DNA from: Saprospiraceae bacterium | GTDB lineage: Bacteria; Bacteroidota; Bacteroidia; Chitinophagales; Saprospiraceae | DNA: 23,243 bases | NCBI GenBank assembly: GCA_017995875.1 | Contig: JAGOIB010000022.1 | Span: 1 to 23,243 of the forward strand | Direction: 5' to 3' | Part shown: positions 16,228 through 23,243 of the stretch, piece by piece | Position numbering within the stretch: the stretch's first letter is position 1 | How the letters are laid out: every line of letters begins with the position of its first letter | Notes under the pieces: generated by a model | Database searches by the model: none | Seen by the model: the letters and a program-made list of their open reading frames with translations, nothing else | Told to the model about the DNA's origin: nothing | Made by a program: the position numbers and the translations under genes

Positions 16228-17358
16228 GTGACTACGGCCCACACAGATACACCTGAAACAACCCATCTGCTTGAGATCTTCAGGTCGAAGAGTGAATTGC
16301 AGAAGATATTGTGGATCGCCGGCATATGGGTCTTTTTCTCCATCAGTCAGTCTATATACGATTATATGGTATTGCTCGCTGCTGATGCCGAACCTTCATC
16401 TGCAGAATTCTGGACCAACTTACTCATCAATGCAATTGCTACCACGTTGGCCGGTTTAATCGGTGGTGCCATCCTGGTCAGTTATCTTCAACGGTGGGTA
16501 AGAAATAATCCCTACGGTCAGGCGATACTCTTTATCCTTCTCATTTTCACCTTGATCATTTGCTGTGCTACCATCCTGGCATTTATCACCAGGGCAACTA
16601 TTACAGGAGAGGAAGACCTTGGCCAGAAAGGCTTGTTGGATCACATCAGCAATCACGTTCGTAGTCTTCGGTTCCTTAAGGATTATTTCCTCTGGCTGTT
16701 TATTGTGCTGTGTACGATCGCCGGATTTCTAATCAATGACAAATATGGCCCCGGTAACTTGCGCAGTTTCTTTATGGGAAGATATTTCAGGCCACAACGG
16801 GAGGAACACATCTTTATGTTTCTCGACCTGCGCAGTTCTACCTACATCGCTCAGGTACTAGGCGAACAACTCTACTTTAATTTTATCAAGGATGTCATCC
16901 GTGATGCCACTCCTGTCATCCTGAAACATAAAGGAAAGATCTATCAATATGTCGGCGATGAAATCACCGTGAGTTGGTGGATGAACCAGGGACTGAACAA
17001 ACTAAATTGTATCCGCTGCCCTATGGAAGTGAGAAAAGTTTTCAATCACCGCTCCTCCTATTATACTGCCACCTATGGTGTCGTGCCTGATTTCAAAGCC
17101 GGCCTGCATTGTGGACCAGTCATGGTTGGTGAAATAGGTGTCGTGAAAAGGGACATCGCTTTTTCAGGCGAAGTGGTCGGAACGGCTGCCCGGATTCAAA
17201 ACCGTTGCAATCATCTTGAAGTAAACCTGCTCATCTCGCATGACCTTAAGGAACTCCTTCCATGGCAAGGATCCAAATTAGTGCCGGAACATAAAGGAGA
17301 TCTGCTTATCAAAGGCAAGATGGTCAATCTGCCTTTGTACACAGTCAATGCAGAATGA
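16228..17358 (+). CDS. Membrane-anchored class III adenylate/guanylate cyclase
   Basis: A 376-residue protein with four predicted membrane segments (about 27-51, 63-87, 98-121, 153-170) and a cytoplasmic class III cyclase domain (about 193-376). Metal-binding Asp residues are present: D200 in FMFLDLRSS and D244 in YVGDEI. The transition-state Arg is in GTAARIQ (R322). Two positions differ from the usual pattern: the Lys that reads adenine in K-x-x-G-D is Gln (Q240), and the Asn of the VN.AAR motif is Gly (G318, in GEVVGTAARI). The fold assignment is strong; whether it makes cAMP, cGMP or nothing is open. GTG 16228 is the only start that includes the whole first helix and is supported by the upstream -7 element. 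No cyclic-nucleotide effector gene is adjacent. Confidence 0.88.
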   Translation: MTTAHTDTPETTHLLEIFRSKSELQKILWIAGIWVFFSISQSIYDYMVLLAADAEPSSAEFWTNLLINAIATTLAGLIGGAILVSYLQRWVRNNPYGQAILFILLIFTLIICCATILAFITRATITGEEDLGQKGLLDHISNHVRSLRFLKDYFLWLFIVLCTIAGFLINDKYGPGNLRSFFMGRYFRPQREEHIFMFLDLRSSTYIAQVLGEQLYFNFIKDVIRDATPVILKHKGKIYQYVGDEITVSWWMNQGLNKLNCIRCPMEVRKVFNHRSSYYTATYGVVPDFKAGLHCGPVMVGEIGVVKRDIAFSGEVVGTAARIQNRCNHLEVNLLISHDLKELLPWQGSKLVPEHKGDLLIKGKMVNLPLYTVNAE

Positions 17359-17366
17359 TCAGACCC

Positions 17367-17428
17367 TACTATCTTTTAAATAAGTACGGACAGGTCGCGA
17401 CCTGTCCGTACTTATTTAAAAGATAGTA
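17367..17428. repeat. Perfect 62-bp palindrome between convergent genes
   Basis: Both 31-bp arms match without a mismatch and without a loop, centred between 17397 and 17398 (ggtcg|cgacc). The core is a head-to-head pair of a gtacggacaggtcgcgac word. It lies between the 3' ends of the cyclase and porQ genes, and could act as a bidirectional terminator or form a cruciform. Confidence 0.95.
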
Positions 17429-17435
17429 AGTTTTT

Positions 17436-17460
17436 GTCGCGACTTGTCCGTACCTTTTTT
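17436..17460 (+). terminator. Third REP-like half-copy followed by T6
   Basis: gtcgcgacttgtccgtacc repeats the right arm core of the palindrome with one mismatch and is followed by six T. RNA from the cyclase gene could pair this half with the left arm or end here. Terminator function is inferred only. Confidence 0.4.
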
Positions 17461-17475
17461 ACATGAGATTTGTAT

Positions 17476-18573
17476 TTAATCAACAATCTGTTTCTTCTTG
17501 AGATCATTCAGATTGACCCTTATGCCTATGTGCTTGGTGGATCCGGCCTGATGGTATACCTCAAACCCATAATCCAGGATAAAGCTCTTGACATTGACGC
17601 CGACACCTGCAGAAAATCCTGCAAGGCTTCGCAGATTTACAACAGACAATTCCTGGTGGCGCTGATGATTATAGCCCAGGCGCAACATAAATCCTTCCTT
17701 TTTACCAATCAGGAATTCACCACCAAAGGTCAGGTGCTTAAAAAAATTGTCAACACTTTCTCCAAATGCACTTGGTTCTTTAGGAGCTTCTCCTCCAAAG
17801 TCAATGCTACTCTCTTCATCGAGCGGGCTTTTATACCGCAGGTCCCAACGGTTGAGATCATGAAACAGGATAGATAACCTGAATGGAATATGTTCCAGCC
17901 TCTTTGAAAATCCTAACTGCAGATCAACGGGCATTTTACCGGCATCATCGCCGTCATAATATCTCGAAAACTGAAAACCCACACCACGAAGTACCAATGC
18001 ATAATGGTTATATCCATCTTCACTTTTATAGGTGATCCCTGCATCAAACAAGAGTCCGTTTGAGCTATACGTCTCGAGTGTTGATTGGACATATTGAACC
18101 AGAACACCACCTGTCATTCGCTCATTCAATACATGTGATATACCTGCATTGATGGAGAGATCCTTTGCTTTAAACTCACCTTGAACGTTCCCCATTTCAT
18201 CTGCTGCGGTAAAATCTCCATAAGACAGATAATGCACACCGCCATGAATGGTGGATTTGAAGCCCGGCATATATTTAGCAAAACCGGCATACCCATTACC
18301 AATGCCATCAAAATGAAAATTGTGCTGAAAAAGAAGTGTCTTATCCATGGACTCATTGAGCATCGCCGGATTGCCGCCTACCAGTCCATAATCATTGGTG
18401 AAGGCTGCTATCTGACTACCTCCTAAGGCAGTAGCCCTGGCAGATGTCGGCATATGGACAAACTCAAATATCCGCTCTCCACCTCTTTGCCCCGTGGCTA
18501 AGGATGTCATAGAAAGCAGGACAACAAGTAAAAGATTACTTCTTATCCCCGACCGTATAACACCTTCCGGCAT
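17476..18573 (-). CDS. porQ: Type IX secretion system protein PorQ
   Basis: A 365-residue outer-membrane-associated component of the T9SS, in which PorQ works with PorZ/PorU/PorV in the attachment complex at the cell surface. The sequence has a signal peptide (MPEGVIRSGIRSNLLLVVLL... ending SLATG), then the typical PorQ/PorV-like start of the mature protein: FEFVHMPTSARATALGGSQIA, NPAMLN, FHFDGIGNGYAGFAKYMPG, followed by beta-barrel strands to the end (GVGVNVKSFILDYGFEVYHQAGSTKHIGIRVNL, cited in parts). The chosen ATG (18571-18573) gives a 38-bp overlap with the end of the upstream MORN gene, so the pair should be co-transcribed and translationally coupled. A longer start at 18612 adds 13 charged residues before the signal. 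PorQ is a good marker for Bacteroidota. No other por/gld gene is in the window. Confidence 0.88.
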   Translation of the reverse strand: MPEGVIRSGIRSNLLLVVLLSMTSLATGQRGGERIFEFVHMPTSARATALGGSQIAAFTNDYGLVGGNPAMLNESMDKTLLFQHNFHFDGIGNGYAGFAKYMPGFKSTIHGGVHYLSYGDFTAADEMGNVQGEFKAKDLSINAGISHVLNERMTGGVLVQYVQSTLETYSSNGLLFDAGITYKSEDGYNHYALVLRGVGFQFSRYYDGDDAGKMPVDLQLGFSKRLEHIPFRLSILFHDLNRWDLRYKSPLDEESSIDFGGEAPKEPSAFGESVDNFFKHLTFGGEFLIGKKEGFMLRLGYNHQRHQELSVVNLRSLAGFSAGVGVNVKSFILDYGFEVYHQAGSTKHIGIRVNLNDLKKKQIVD

Positions 18574-19132
18574 AGCAAAGCATCTCCTTCTGTAATTGTC
18601 CAGATTCATCATAGAGTTTTAATCGACCATCTTCATTTGGGCCATGAAGATAAGCTCCTTCGGCCTGTATATTCCCATTCGGGTGATATTCCCTGAATGG
18701 ACCCATCTCTTCATTATTGATCATGGTTACTTCTTCGAGCAAATGTCCATCCGCTGTATATTTCTTCCAGATCCCATACATGGCCCCATCAACGTAGTAG
18801 CCTTTCAGTTCATGACCTCCCTGGGGAAAAAAGAGCTCATACAAGTCATCCAGCTTGCCATGCTTATAGCGCTCTCTGATCTTAACCTTTCCGTCCGGGT
18901 AATAAAGCTCCCTCACACCGTGTTGTTCCCCTTGCAGAAAATGTCCTTTCTCCAATAGCAATCCAGAGGAATCTGCTTTGGTATACGGGCCATTGTGCAT
19001 GCCCGTCTTGGCATCAATCGTAAAGGTGGTTTTATACCCCAGGTCAGGGTCAGTTTCAACAACTGATTTGCCATTGGAACATCCCGTGAGCAGTAGGGGA
19101 AGAAGCCAGAAGATCCGTATAAAAGTGGTCAT
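18536..19132 (-). CDS. MORN/YwqK-type repeat lipoprotein
   Basis: A 198-residue lipoprotein: start MTTFIRIFWLLPLLLTGC with a lipobox LTGC, then at least four repeats of the form YYPDGKVKIRERYKHGKLD / FFPQGGHELKGYYVDGAMYG / TADGHLLEEVTMINNEEMG / HPNGNIQAEGAYLHGP, each with a turn PxG(x), a K/E strand and a YxxG strand. These are the MORN-like repeats often labelled 'toxin-antitoxin system YwqK family antitoxin'; no toxin is visible and that label should not be read as function. It probably sits in the periplasmic leaflet or at the surface. The ATG at 19130-19132 is preferred over the upstream GTG at 19153. The overlap with porQ suggests a joint role in secretion or surface assembly, which is an inference. 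Confidence 0.78.
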   Translation of the reverse strand: MTTFIRIFWLLPLLLTGCSNGKSVVETDPDLGYKTTFTIDAKTGMHNGPYTKADSSGLLLEKGHFLQGEQHGVRELYYPDGKVKIRERYKHGKLDDLYELFFPQGGHELKGYYVDGAMYGIWKKYTADGHLLEEVTMINNEEMGPFREYHPNGNIQAEGAYLHGPNEDGRLKLYDESGQLQKEMLCYAGRCYTVGDKK

Positions 19133-19161
19133 CAAGTATTCAAAACGAAGCACTTAAAATG

Positions 19162-19202
19162 AAATTGCCCGTGACCATAAAATGATCACGGGCAATTTTA
19201 TT
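19162..19202 (-). terminator. Hairpin terminator after the PpiD-like gene
   Basis: The arms aaattgcccgtgacca and tgatcacgggcaattt form a stem of about 16 bp with one G-T type mismatch and a loop of about five bases, with T-rich sequence on both sides. It lies 21 bp downstream of the isomerase stop and upstream of the MORN gene, separating the two units. Confidence 0.75.
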
Positions 19203-19222
19203 TGTCCGTCAGCTTCCTTCCG

Positions 19223-21331
19223 TTAGAAGAATTTAAAACGGTTGTCTTTGATTTCTGCAGAACTCTTAATGGCCTCCATCAAACGGCTATCGACACTACC
19301 TCTTGAGCTGGTCACAAGTTGTTGCCTGAATGAAGCGATATCAGTTGAAATACTTGCTTCAGTACGATGTAGCACCTGAACCATATAAACACCACTGACA
19401 CCCACGATAGGACCGGCAACTTCTCCTTCTTTGAGGGAAGTAACTCTACCAATCAACGTTGATTCATTCCCCAATCCCTGCAGGTAACTCATGTTGAAAT
19501 TGACATTATTGAATGTATCAATTTCAACACTAAATTGCTGTGCTACTGCATTCAAATCTTTAGATGTAATCTTGGCCGCCAGCAACTCTCCTTTTTTCTT
19601 AGAGGTCACCTGAGGTGCAAATGTCTCTTTCACTTCCGCGAGCGTGGAAACACCAGGTTTTACAACTGACTTCAGTGCCGGTACAACATAGCGTGCATTG
19701 TAGAATAAGGTTGGCTCATCATAAACATATACTTCCGGTGCCACCATGCCTGTCTTGCTGGCAGGATCAAAAGCCCAGCGAATGATATCGCGAGAAGTAC
19801 CACCACTACCTAATGTTGAAAACTGGTATGCATTGGCAGTCAATCCTGGCGCAGTTTCAACGCTTAGCTTAGGATTTTTTTCTACTGCAGCTTTCAAAGC
19901 ATCTACTGTTCTGTTCTGGCCACTGAATTCAAGAGCGTCATCATATATGCTCGCCTGAGTTTCTTCAGAAGGCACAATTGGTTCAACCAGGTATGCAAGT
20001 TTGACACCTTGAACGTTATTGATAAATTTCTTTGCAGTGACTTCTACAAGGTGTACACCAAACTGGGTGGTAACGATATTCAATTTACCTTGTTCGGCTT
20101 TATAAAAAATCAAATCATTAAATGGTTTGACCATTCTTCCATTTGCAGACCAACCAAGGTCTCCCCCTTTAGGGCCACTACCATCCTGGCTTACTTTCAT
20201 AGCAAGAGAATCAAACCGTCCTGCACCTGCCTCGATGATGGTCTTGATGCTATCTAAGGTAGCGGTGGCTTTGGCAACCTCATCAGCTGATTCCGCTCTA
20301 AGAAGGATGTGTCTCGCCTGCACAGAATCAGGTAATACTTTTTTATCAATCACCTTCAATCCACGATACTCTACACCATCAATATATGGACCATATACTG
20401 TTCCAACAGGCAGATCAAAAACGGTGTCAGCAATCGCTTCGGAAAGATCTTCTTTCTTAAAGTACACGACATCCATTTGGCCATAGTTGTTCTCTATAAA
20501 CTGTGAATCATTTTCAGCAGTACGGAATGCGCCGATTCGCTCAGTGATTTTCTCACGAACGATGGCAGAGTCTTCCGGCGTTGGTGTCACGTTGAATACT
20601 ACAAAGTCAACTGATCTGAATTCTTCTTTGCGTTTGAGTAAACCTTCGTTGTCCTTCATCCAGGCTTTGTAATCATCATCGGTGAGCTTTACTTCAGCAT
20701 CAGCGATTTTATCAAAAGGAACAAGGACGTAGGTAAAGTCAATGGATGATCCTTGTTCTGCCTGTAACTGCTGAGCCATCCATGTAGGTGTATAGATGCT
20801 TTTCTTGACCAGGTTGGCCAGTTTACTTTGCAGCCTGTCTTTTACAATCTCTCCAGACTGAAACTTCCAAAACTCTTCCATTTGAGGCTGGAGTTTTCCG
20901 GTACCCAGGTTAGCTTTGATCTGATCGAGGGTAGCTCTATCCAATTGGCCTGTATTCGGGTCGCGAAGATTCCGTTGAACGATAGGGCTCAGACGCTGTC
21001 CAAACTGGAGTTCTTCCATTTCTTCTTCACCTACATTCAAACCTAGTGCAGCAGCTTCTTCCTTGAGGAGTTGCTCATCGACCATGTAGTTCCAGATATA
21101 GTTGCGCTGACCATACACATCGCCGGTAGAATTAGGATATAAAATCCGCTCTGCCCGTTGAAAATCATTCCAGTCTATTTTCTCTCCATTGACAGAACCC
21201 ACTGTGAATTGATTCCCGCTAGACTTTGAAGCAGCACCGACCATGTCCATGACCACAAAACCTCCCATACCCAAAGCGAGCATGATGATGACGACCCAGC
21301 TGTTTTTACGAATCTTACCTATTAAAGCCAT
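19223..21331 (-). CDS. PpiD/SurA-like membrane-anchored peptidyl-prolyl isomerase
   Basis: A 702-residue periplasmic chaperone. It starts with a short basic cytoplasmic end (MALIGKIRKN), one membrane segment (11-31, rich in V/I/M/G) and a SurA_N-like chaperone region (about 42-190, beginning VNGEKIDWNDF and containing MVDEQLLKEEAAALGL). The parvulin (PpiC) rotamase domain is at about 337-433: QARHILLRAESADEV, SQDGSGPKGGDLGWSANGRMV, FGVHLVEV. A second region, residues 440-702, looks like a further SurA/PpiD-type helical part and an inactive rotamase-like domain. Such proteins help outer-membrane and secreted proteins fold after Sec export. It is upstream of the MORN-porQ pair on the same strand, fitting an envelope-biogenesis neighbourhood. 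The symbol ppiD is plausible but is not given, since Bacteroidota paralogues vary. Confidence 0.92.
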   Translation of the reverse strand: MALIGKIRKNSWVVIIMLALGMGGFVVMDMVGAASKSSGNQFTVGSVNGEKIDWNDFQRAERILYPNSTGDVYGQRNYIWNYMVDEQLLKEEAAALGLNVGEEEMEELQFGQRLSPIVQRNLRDPNTGQLDRATLDQIKANLGTGKLQPQMEEFWKFQSGEIVKDRLQSKLANLVKKSIYTPTWMAQQLQAEQGSSIDFTYVLVPFDKIADAEVKLTDDDYKAWMKDNEGLLKRKEEFRSVDFVVFNVTPTPEDSAIVREKITERIGAFRTAENDSQFIENNYGQMDVVYFKKEDLSEAIADTVFDLPVGTVYGPYIDGVEYRGLKVIDKKVLPDSVQARHILLRAESADEVAKATATLDSIKTIIEAGAGRFDSLAMKVSQDGSGPKGGDLGWSANGRMVKPFNDLIFYKAEQGKLNIVTTQFGVHLVEVTAKKFINNVQGVKLAYLVEPIVPSEETQASIYDDALEFSGQNRTVDALKAAVEKNPKLSVETAPGLTANAYQFSTLGSGGTSRDIIRWAFDPASKTGMVAPEVYVYDEPTLFYNARYVVPALKSVVKPGVSTLAEVKETFAPQVTSKKKGELLAAKITSKDLNAVAQQFSVEIDTFNNVNFNMSYLQGLGNESTLIGRVTSLKEGEVAGPIVGVSGVYMVQVLHRTEASISTDIASFRQQLVTSSRGSVDSRLMEAIKSSAEIKDNRFKFF

Positions 21332-21570
21332 AATAAAATTACTATATATGTAGTTTATTGTTTATCAGAATAATATAATAGGATTATGGGGTTTGAATGC
21401 CTCAAAATCCGGAATTTTTCCGAAAAAGCCCTGCAAAAGTACAATCTTAAGGATGGATTATCAAATCTGATCAGGTAGAATCCCCATCTGGACGTGATCC
21501 AGCCCTACCGCCTGCCCTTTTTAAACTTCATGGTGTGCCCCAAAGGCTTAAATTTGACCCTCAATTTAAA

Positions 21571-21645
21571 ATTGACGATTGACGATTGACGATTGACGAT
21601 TGACGATTGACGATTGACAATTGACAATTGACAATTGACAATTAC
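21571..21645. repeat. Heptamer array, gattgac x6 to aattgac x3
   Basis: Eleven units of 7 bp: attgac, six gattgac, three aattgac, then aattac. The single change g to a is fixed in a block, as in the 3490-3622 array. The preceding 21332-21570 stretch has the upstream region of the PpiD-like gene, with no clear promoter match, gene or RNA. Confidence 0.9.
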
Positions 21646-21668
21646 CACTCTCACACTCATTACCCACA

Positions 21669-21716
21669 CCTCTCACGTTCTCACGCTCTTACGCTCTTAC
21701 GTTCTTACGCTCTTAC
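21669..21716. repeat. Octamer array, gctcttac family, abutting the MFS start codon
   Basis: Six units of 8 bp: cctctcac, gttctcac, gctcttac, gctcttac, gttcttac, gctcttac, then att and the ATG at 21720. Same family, number and orientation as 10652-10699 upstream of dprA. There is no Shine-Dalgarno or TAnnTTTG element between array and start. Confidence 0.85.
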
Positions 21717-21719
21717 ATT

Positions 21720-22964
21720 ATGAGTACCCGCAAAGCCGCCATAGGATTCATCTTTATCACTCTGTTGATTGATGTCATCGGTTGGGGGATCATCATCCCT
21801 GTCATGCCGACGCTGATCAGGACAATGGAGGACGTGGACCTGGGTATGGCTTCAAGTCTTAACGGCTGGATGCTCTTTGCTTTTTCAATGACGCAGTTTT
21901 TGTTTGCACCACTTGTTGGAAACCTCAGTGACAAATATGGCCGCAGGCCAATCCTTTTGGTTTCATTATTTGGATTTGGATTGGATTATATCCTGATGAG
22001 CTGGGCGCCATCCATTGAGTGGTTATTTGTCGGAAGAGTTATCGCTGGTATTACCGGTGCGAGTTTTACTACAGCCTCCGCATACATTGCGGACATCAGT
22101 AATGATAAAAACCGTGCGCAAAATTTTGGAATGATTGGCGCTGCGTTTGGTATGGGATTTATCATCGGCCCTATCATTGGTGGACTGCTCGGTTCGTTCG
22201 GACCTCGTGTGCCTTTCATAGCGGCAGCTGCTTTGTGTTTTCTAAACTGGCTGTATGGATATTTTATACTTCCCGAATCTTTGTCACCTGATCATCGCAG
22301 GCCGCTTGATTGGAAACGTGCCAATCCTTTGGGTTCGCTATTACATTTAAGAAAGTATCCGGACATCGGTTATCTGTTGGTGGCGATGGTGCTTGTCTAT
22401 CTCGGGGCGCATGCTGTGCAGAGCAACTGGTCATTTTATACCATCGAACGATTTGGATGGGGAGAAGGAATGATCGGAGTTTCACTTGGTGTAGTCGGAC
22501 TTTTAGTTGGTGTTGTGCAAGGTGGGCTCACGAGAGTCATCAATCCTAAGTTGGGTAATGCCCGCAGTATTTATGTAGGCCTTATACTTTATGCTATCGG
22601 GATGTTACTTTTTGGACTGGCTACTGCCGGTTGGATGATGCTTGTATTCCTGGTGCCGTATTGTCTTGGTGGTATTGCAGGACCTGCATTGCAAGCGACT
22701 ATTACCAGTCAGGTGGATGTGAGGGAGCAAGGTGAATTGCAGGGAGCGCTCACCAGTCTTATGAGTGCAACATCCATTGTTGGCCCACCGATGATGACCA
22801 ATCTCTTTGCCTGGGCGATTATGCCCGGAAATCCGATTTATTTGCCGGGGGCGCCGTTTTTTCTTGGAAGCCTGTTGATGCTCATGAGCGCCATTATCGC
22901 TTATATGTCATTCAGGAAGCATCATAAACCACTGGCTAAGGATGGTGACGGCCCCACTAGCTAA
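21720..22964 (+). CDS. Tet-like MFS transporter (drug:H+ antiporter 1 type)
   Basis: A 414-residue major facilitator with about twelve membrane helices. Motif A is seen as [11 protein letters not shown] (about 67-77) and motif C-like Gly/Pro-rich sequence as [19 protein letters not shown] in helix 5, both typical of 12-TM antiporters of the TetA(A/C) group. The N-terminal [16 protein letters not shown] also fits this group. It probably exports a small molecule in exchange for protons; sequence alone does not show tetracycline resistance, and many chromosomal relatives have no known drug substrate. The start ATG directly follows an octamer satellite. The last three residues (PTS) and the TAA stop are inside the first hairpin of the 22954-23095 repeat, so the native C-terminus was probably altered. 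Confidence 0.92.
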   Translation: MSTRKAAIGFIFITLLIDVIGWGIIIPVMPTLIRTMEDVDLGMASSLNGWMLFAFSMTQFLFAPLVGNLSDKYGRRPILLVSLFGFGLDYILMSWAPSIEWLFVGRVIAGITGASFTTASAYIADISNDKNRAQNFGMIGAAFGMGFIIGPIIGGLLGSFGPRVPFIAAAALCFLNWLYGYFILPESLSPDHRRPLDWKRANPLGSLLHLRKYPDIGYLLVAMVLVYLGAHAVQSNWSFYTIERFGWGEGMIGVSLGVVGLLVGVVQGGLTRVINPKLGNARSIYVGLILYAIGMLLFGLATAGWMMLVFLVPYCLGGIAGPALQATITSQVDVREQGELQGALTSLMSATSIVGPPMMTNLFAWAIMPGNPIYLPGAPFFLGSLLMLMSAIIAYMSFRKHHKPLAKDGDGPTS

Positions 22965-23095
22965 AGCTGGTGGAAATTCAATCTAAAACCAGATGTAAAA
23001 TCCCATTATCCACTAGCTAAAGCTAGTGGCCATTCAATATAAAACCAGATTTAGAATTACATAAACCACTAGCTAAAGCTAGTGGCCATTCAATA
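22954..23095. repeat. Tandem 56-bp repeat, three hairpin copies
   Basis: The hairpin ccactagct-aa-agctagtgg occurs at 22954-22973 (one mismatch in the stem), 23010-23029 and 23066-23085, exactly 56 bp apart, with the shared downstream word attcaat and, after the first two copies, aaaaccaga. The third copy is truncated after ccattcaatat. The first copy supplies the stop codon of the MFS gene. Likely a REP-type element amplified in tandem; the transcript would carry three strong hairpins. Confidence 0.9.
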
Positions 23096-23133
23096 TATTT
23101 CTACTAGTTGTTCACAGTTTCAATTTCTCAACT

Positions 23134-23243
23134 TCACCTTGCTGTAACAATTTCCTTATTGTAATATCTGTTTTCAGCGAAGTGAAAGTAAAATGCTAAT
23201 GCAATTGACGAGAGTGAAAAAGTGAAAACGAAATTCGCCCCTA
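23134..23243 (-). CDS. Possible 3' end of a minus-strand gene (partial, doubtful)
   Basis: On the minus strand a frame is open from the window edge for 35 codons to a TGA at 23134-23136. Its translation is rich in hydrophobic and aromatic residues (for example SSIALAFYFHFAENRYY) and ends VTAR. If real, the gene would be convergent with the MFS gene and the hairpin array would lie between two 3' ends, as elsewhere in the window. The length is not beyond chance in AT-rich DNA, so this is only a flag. The remaining 23096-23133 bp show nothing. Confidence 0.2.
   Translation of the reverse strand, partial: GANFVFTFSLSSIALAFYFHFAENRYYNKEIVTAR

Noticed and set aside
18536..19132. Toxin-antitoxin module suggested by the YwqK family label
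   Set aside because: A lipobox and MORN-like repeats point to an envelope protein, and no toxin gene is adjacent; porQ overlaps instead.
21720..22964. Acquired tetracycline-resistance gene
   Set aside because: Similarity is at family-motif level only. There is no tetR-like neighbour or mobile element, and base composition by eye is like the neighbours.
22954..23085. CRISPR array
   Set aside because: Only three copies, repeats are hairpin-centred, the 'spacers' are nearly the same sequence, and there are no cas genes. It is a tandem repeat.

Overview
The window looks like a chromosomal stretch of a Bacteroidota bacterium, most likely of the Saprospiria/Chitinophagia side. The evidence is a PorQ-type protein of the type IX secretion system (T9SS), several good matches to the Bacteroidota promoter -7 element TAnnTTTG, few Shine-Dalgarno sequences, and intergenic DNA full of short-word satellites and REP-like hairpins. 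The lineage is an inference. No rRNA, tRNA, CRISPR array, transposase or phage gene was seen, and the genes look like ordinary vertically inherited ones.

Layout. 1-529: gene-free, with a 98-bp direct duplication, hairpins and heptamer satellites. 530-5489: hot-dog thioesterase (-), NAD-dependent DNA ligase LigA (+), a NYN-nuclease/cold-shock-like fusion (-), a DUF4442 hot-dog protein (-) and a four-helix-bundle S23-like protein (-). 5642-8404: UvrB (-) and a small outer-membrane beta-barrel candidate (-). 8498-14255: a TMTC-like membrane glycosyltransferase with TPR tail, DprA, a lipoprotein alkaline phosphatase and a class III aminotransferase, all (+). 14262-15815: sigma-54 RpoN (-), tail to tail with the aminotransferase. 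16228-17358: a membrane-anchored class III nucleotide cyclase (+). 17476-21331: PorQ, a MORN/YwqK-like lipoprotein and a PpiD/SurA-like peptidyl-prolyl isomerase, all (-), which together suggest envelope biogenesis and secretion. 21720-22964: a Tet-like MFS exporter (+), followed by a tandem hairpin array to the window end.

Functional themes are DNA repair and uptake (ligA, uvrB, dprA), envelope and secretion (ppiD, MORN lipoprotein, porQ, TMTC-like enzyme, beta-barrel), regulation (rpoN, cyclase) and thioester metabolism (two hot-dog proteins). Apart from porQ/MORN, most genes look singly transcribed.

The most unusual content lies between the genes. There are degenerate tandem arrays of 7-, 8- and 9-bp words, in which neighbouring units differ by single substitutions, and at least five unrelated REP-like hairpin families, including a perfect 62-bp palindrome. 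These repeats run right up to genes. The stop codons of the thioesterase, ligA and the MFS gene are provided by repeat sequence, the NYN and uvrB stops abut arrays, two copies of one octamer array lie upstream of dprA and the MFS gene, and the S23-like gene is bracketed by inverted copies of one heptamer array. No known system was identified that explains them.
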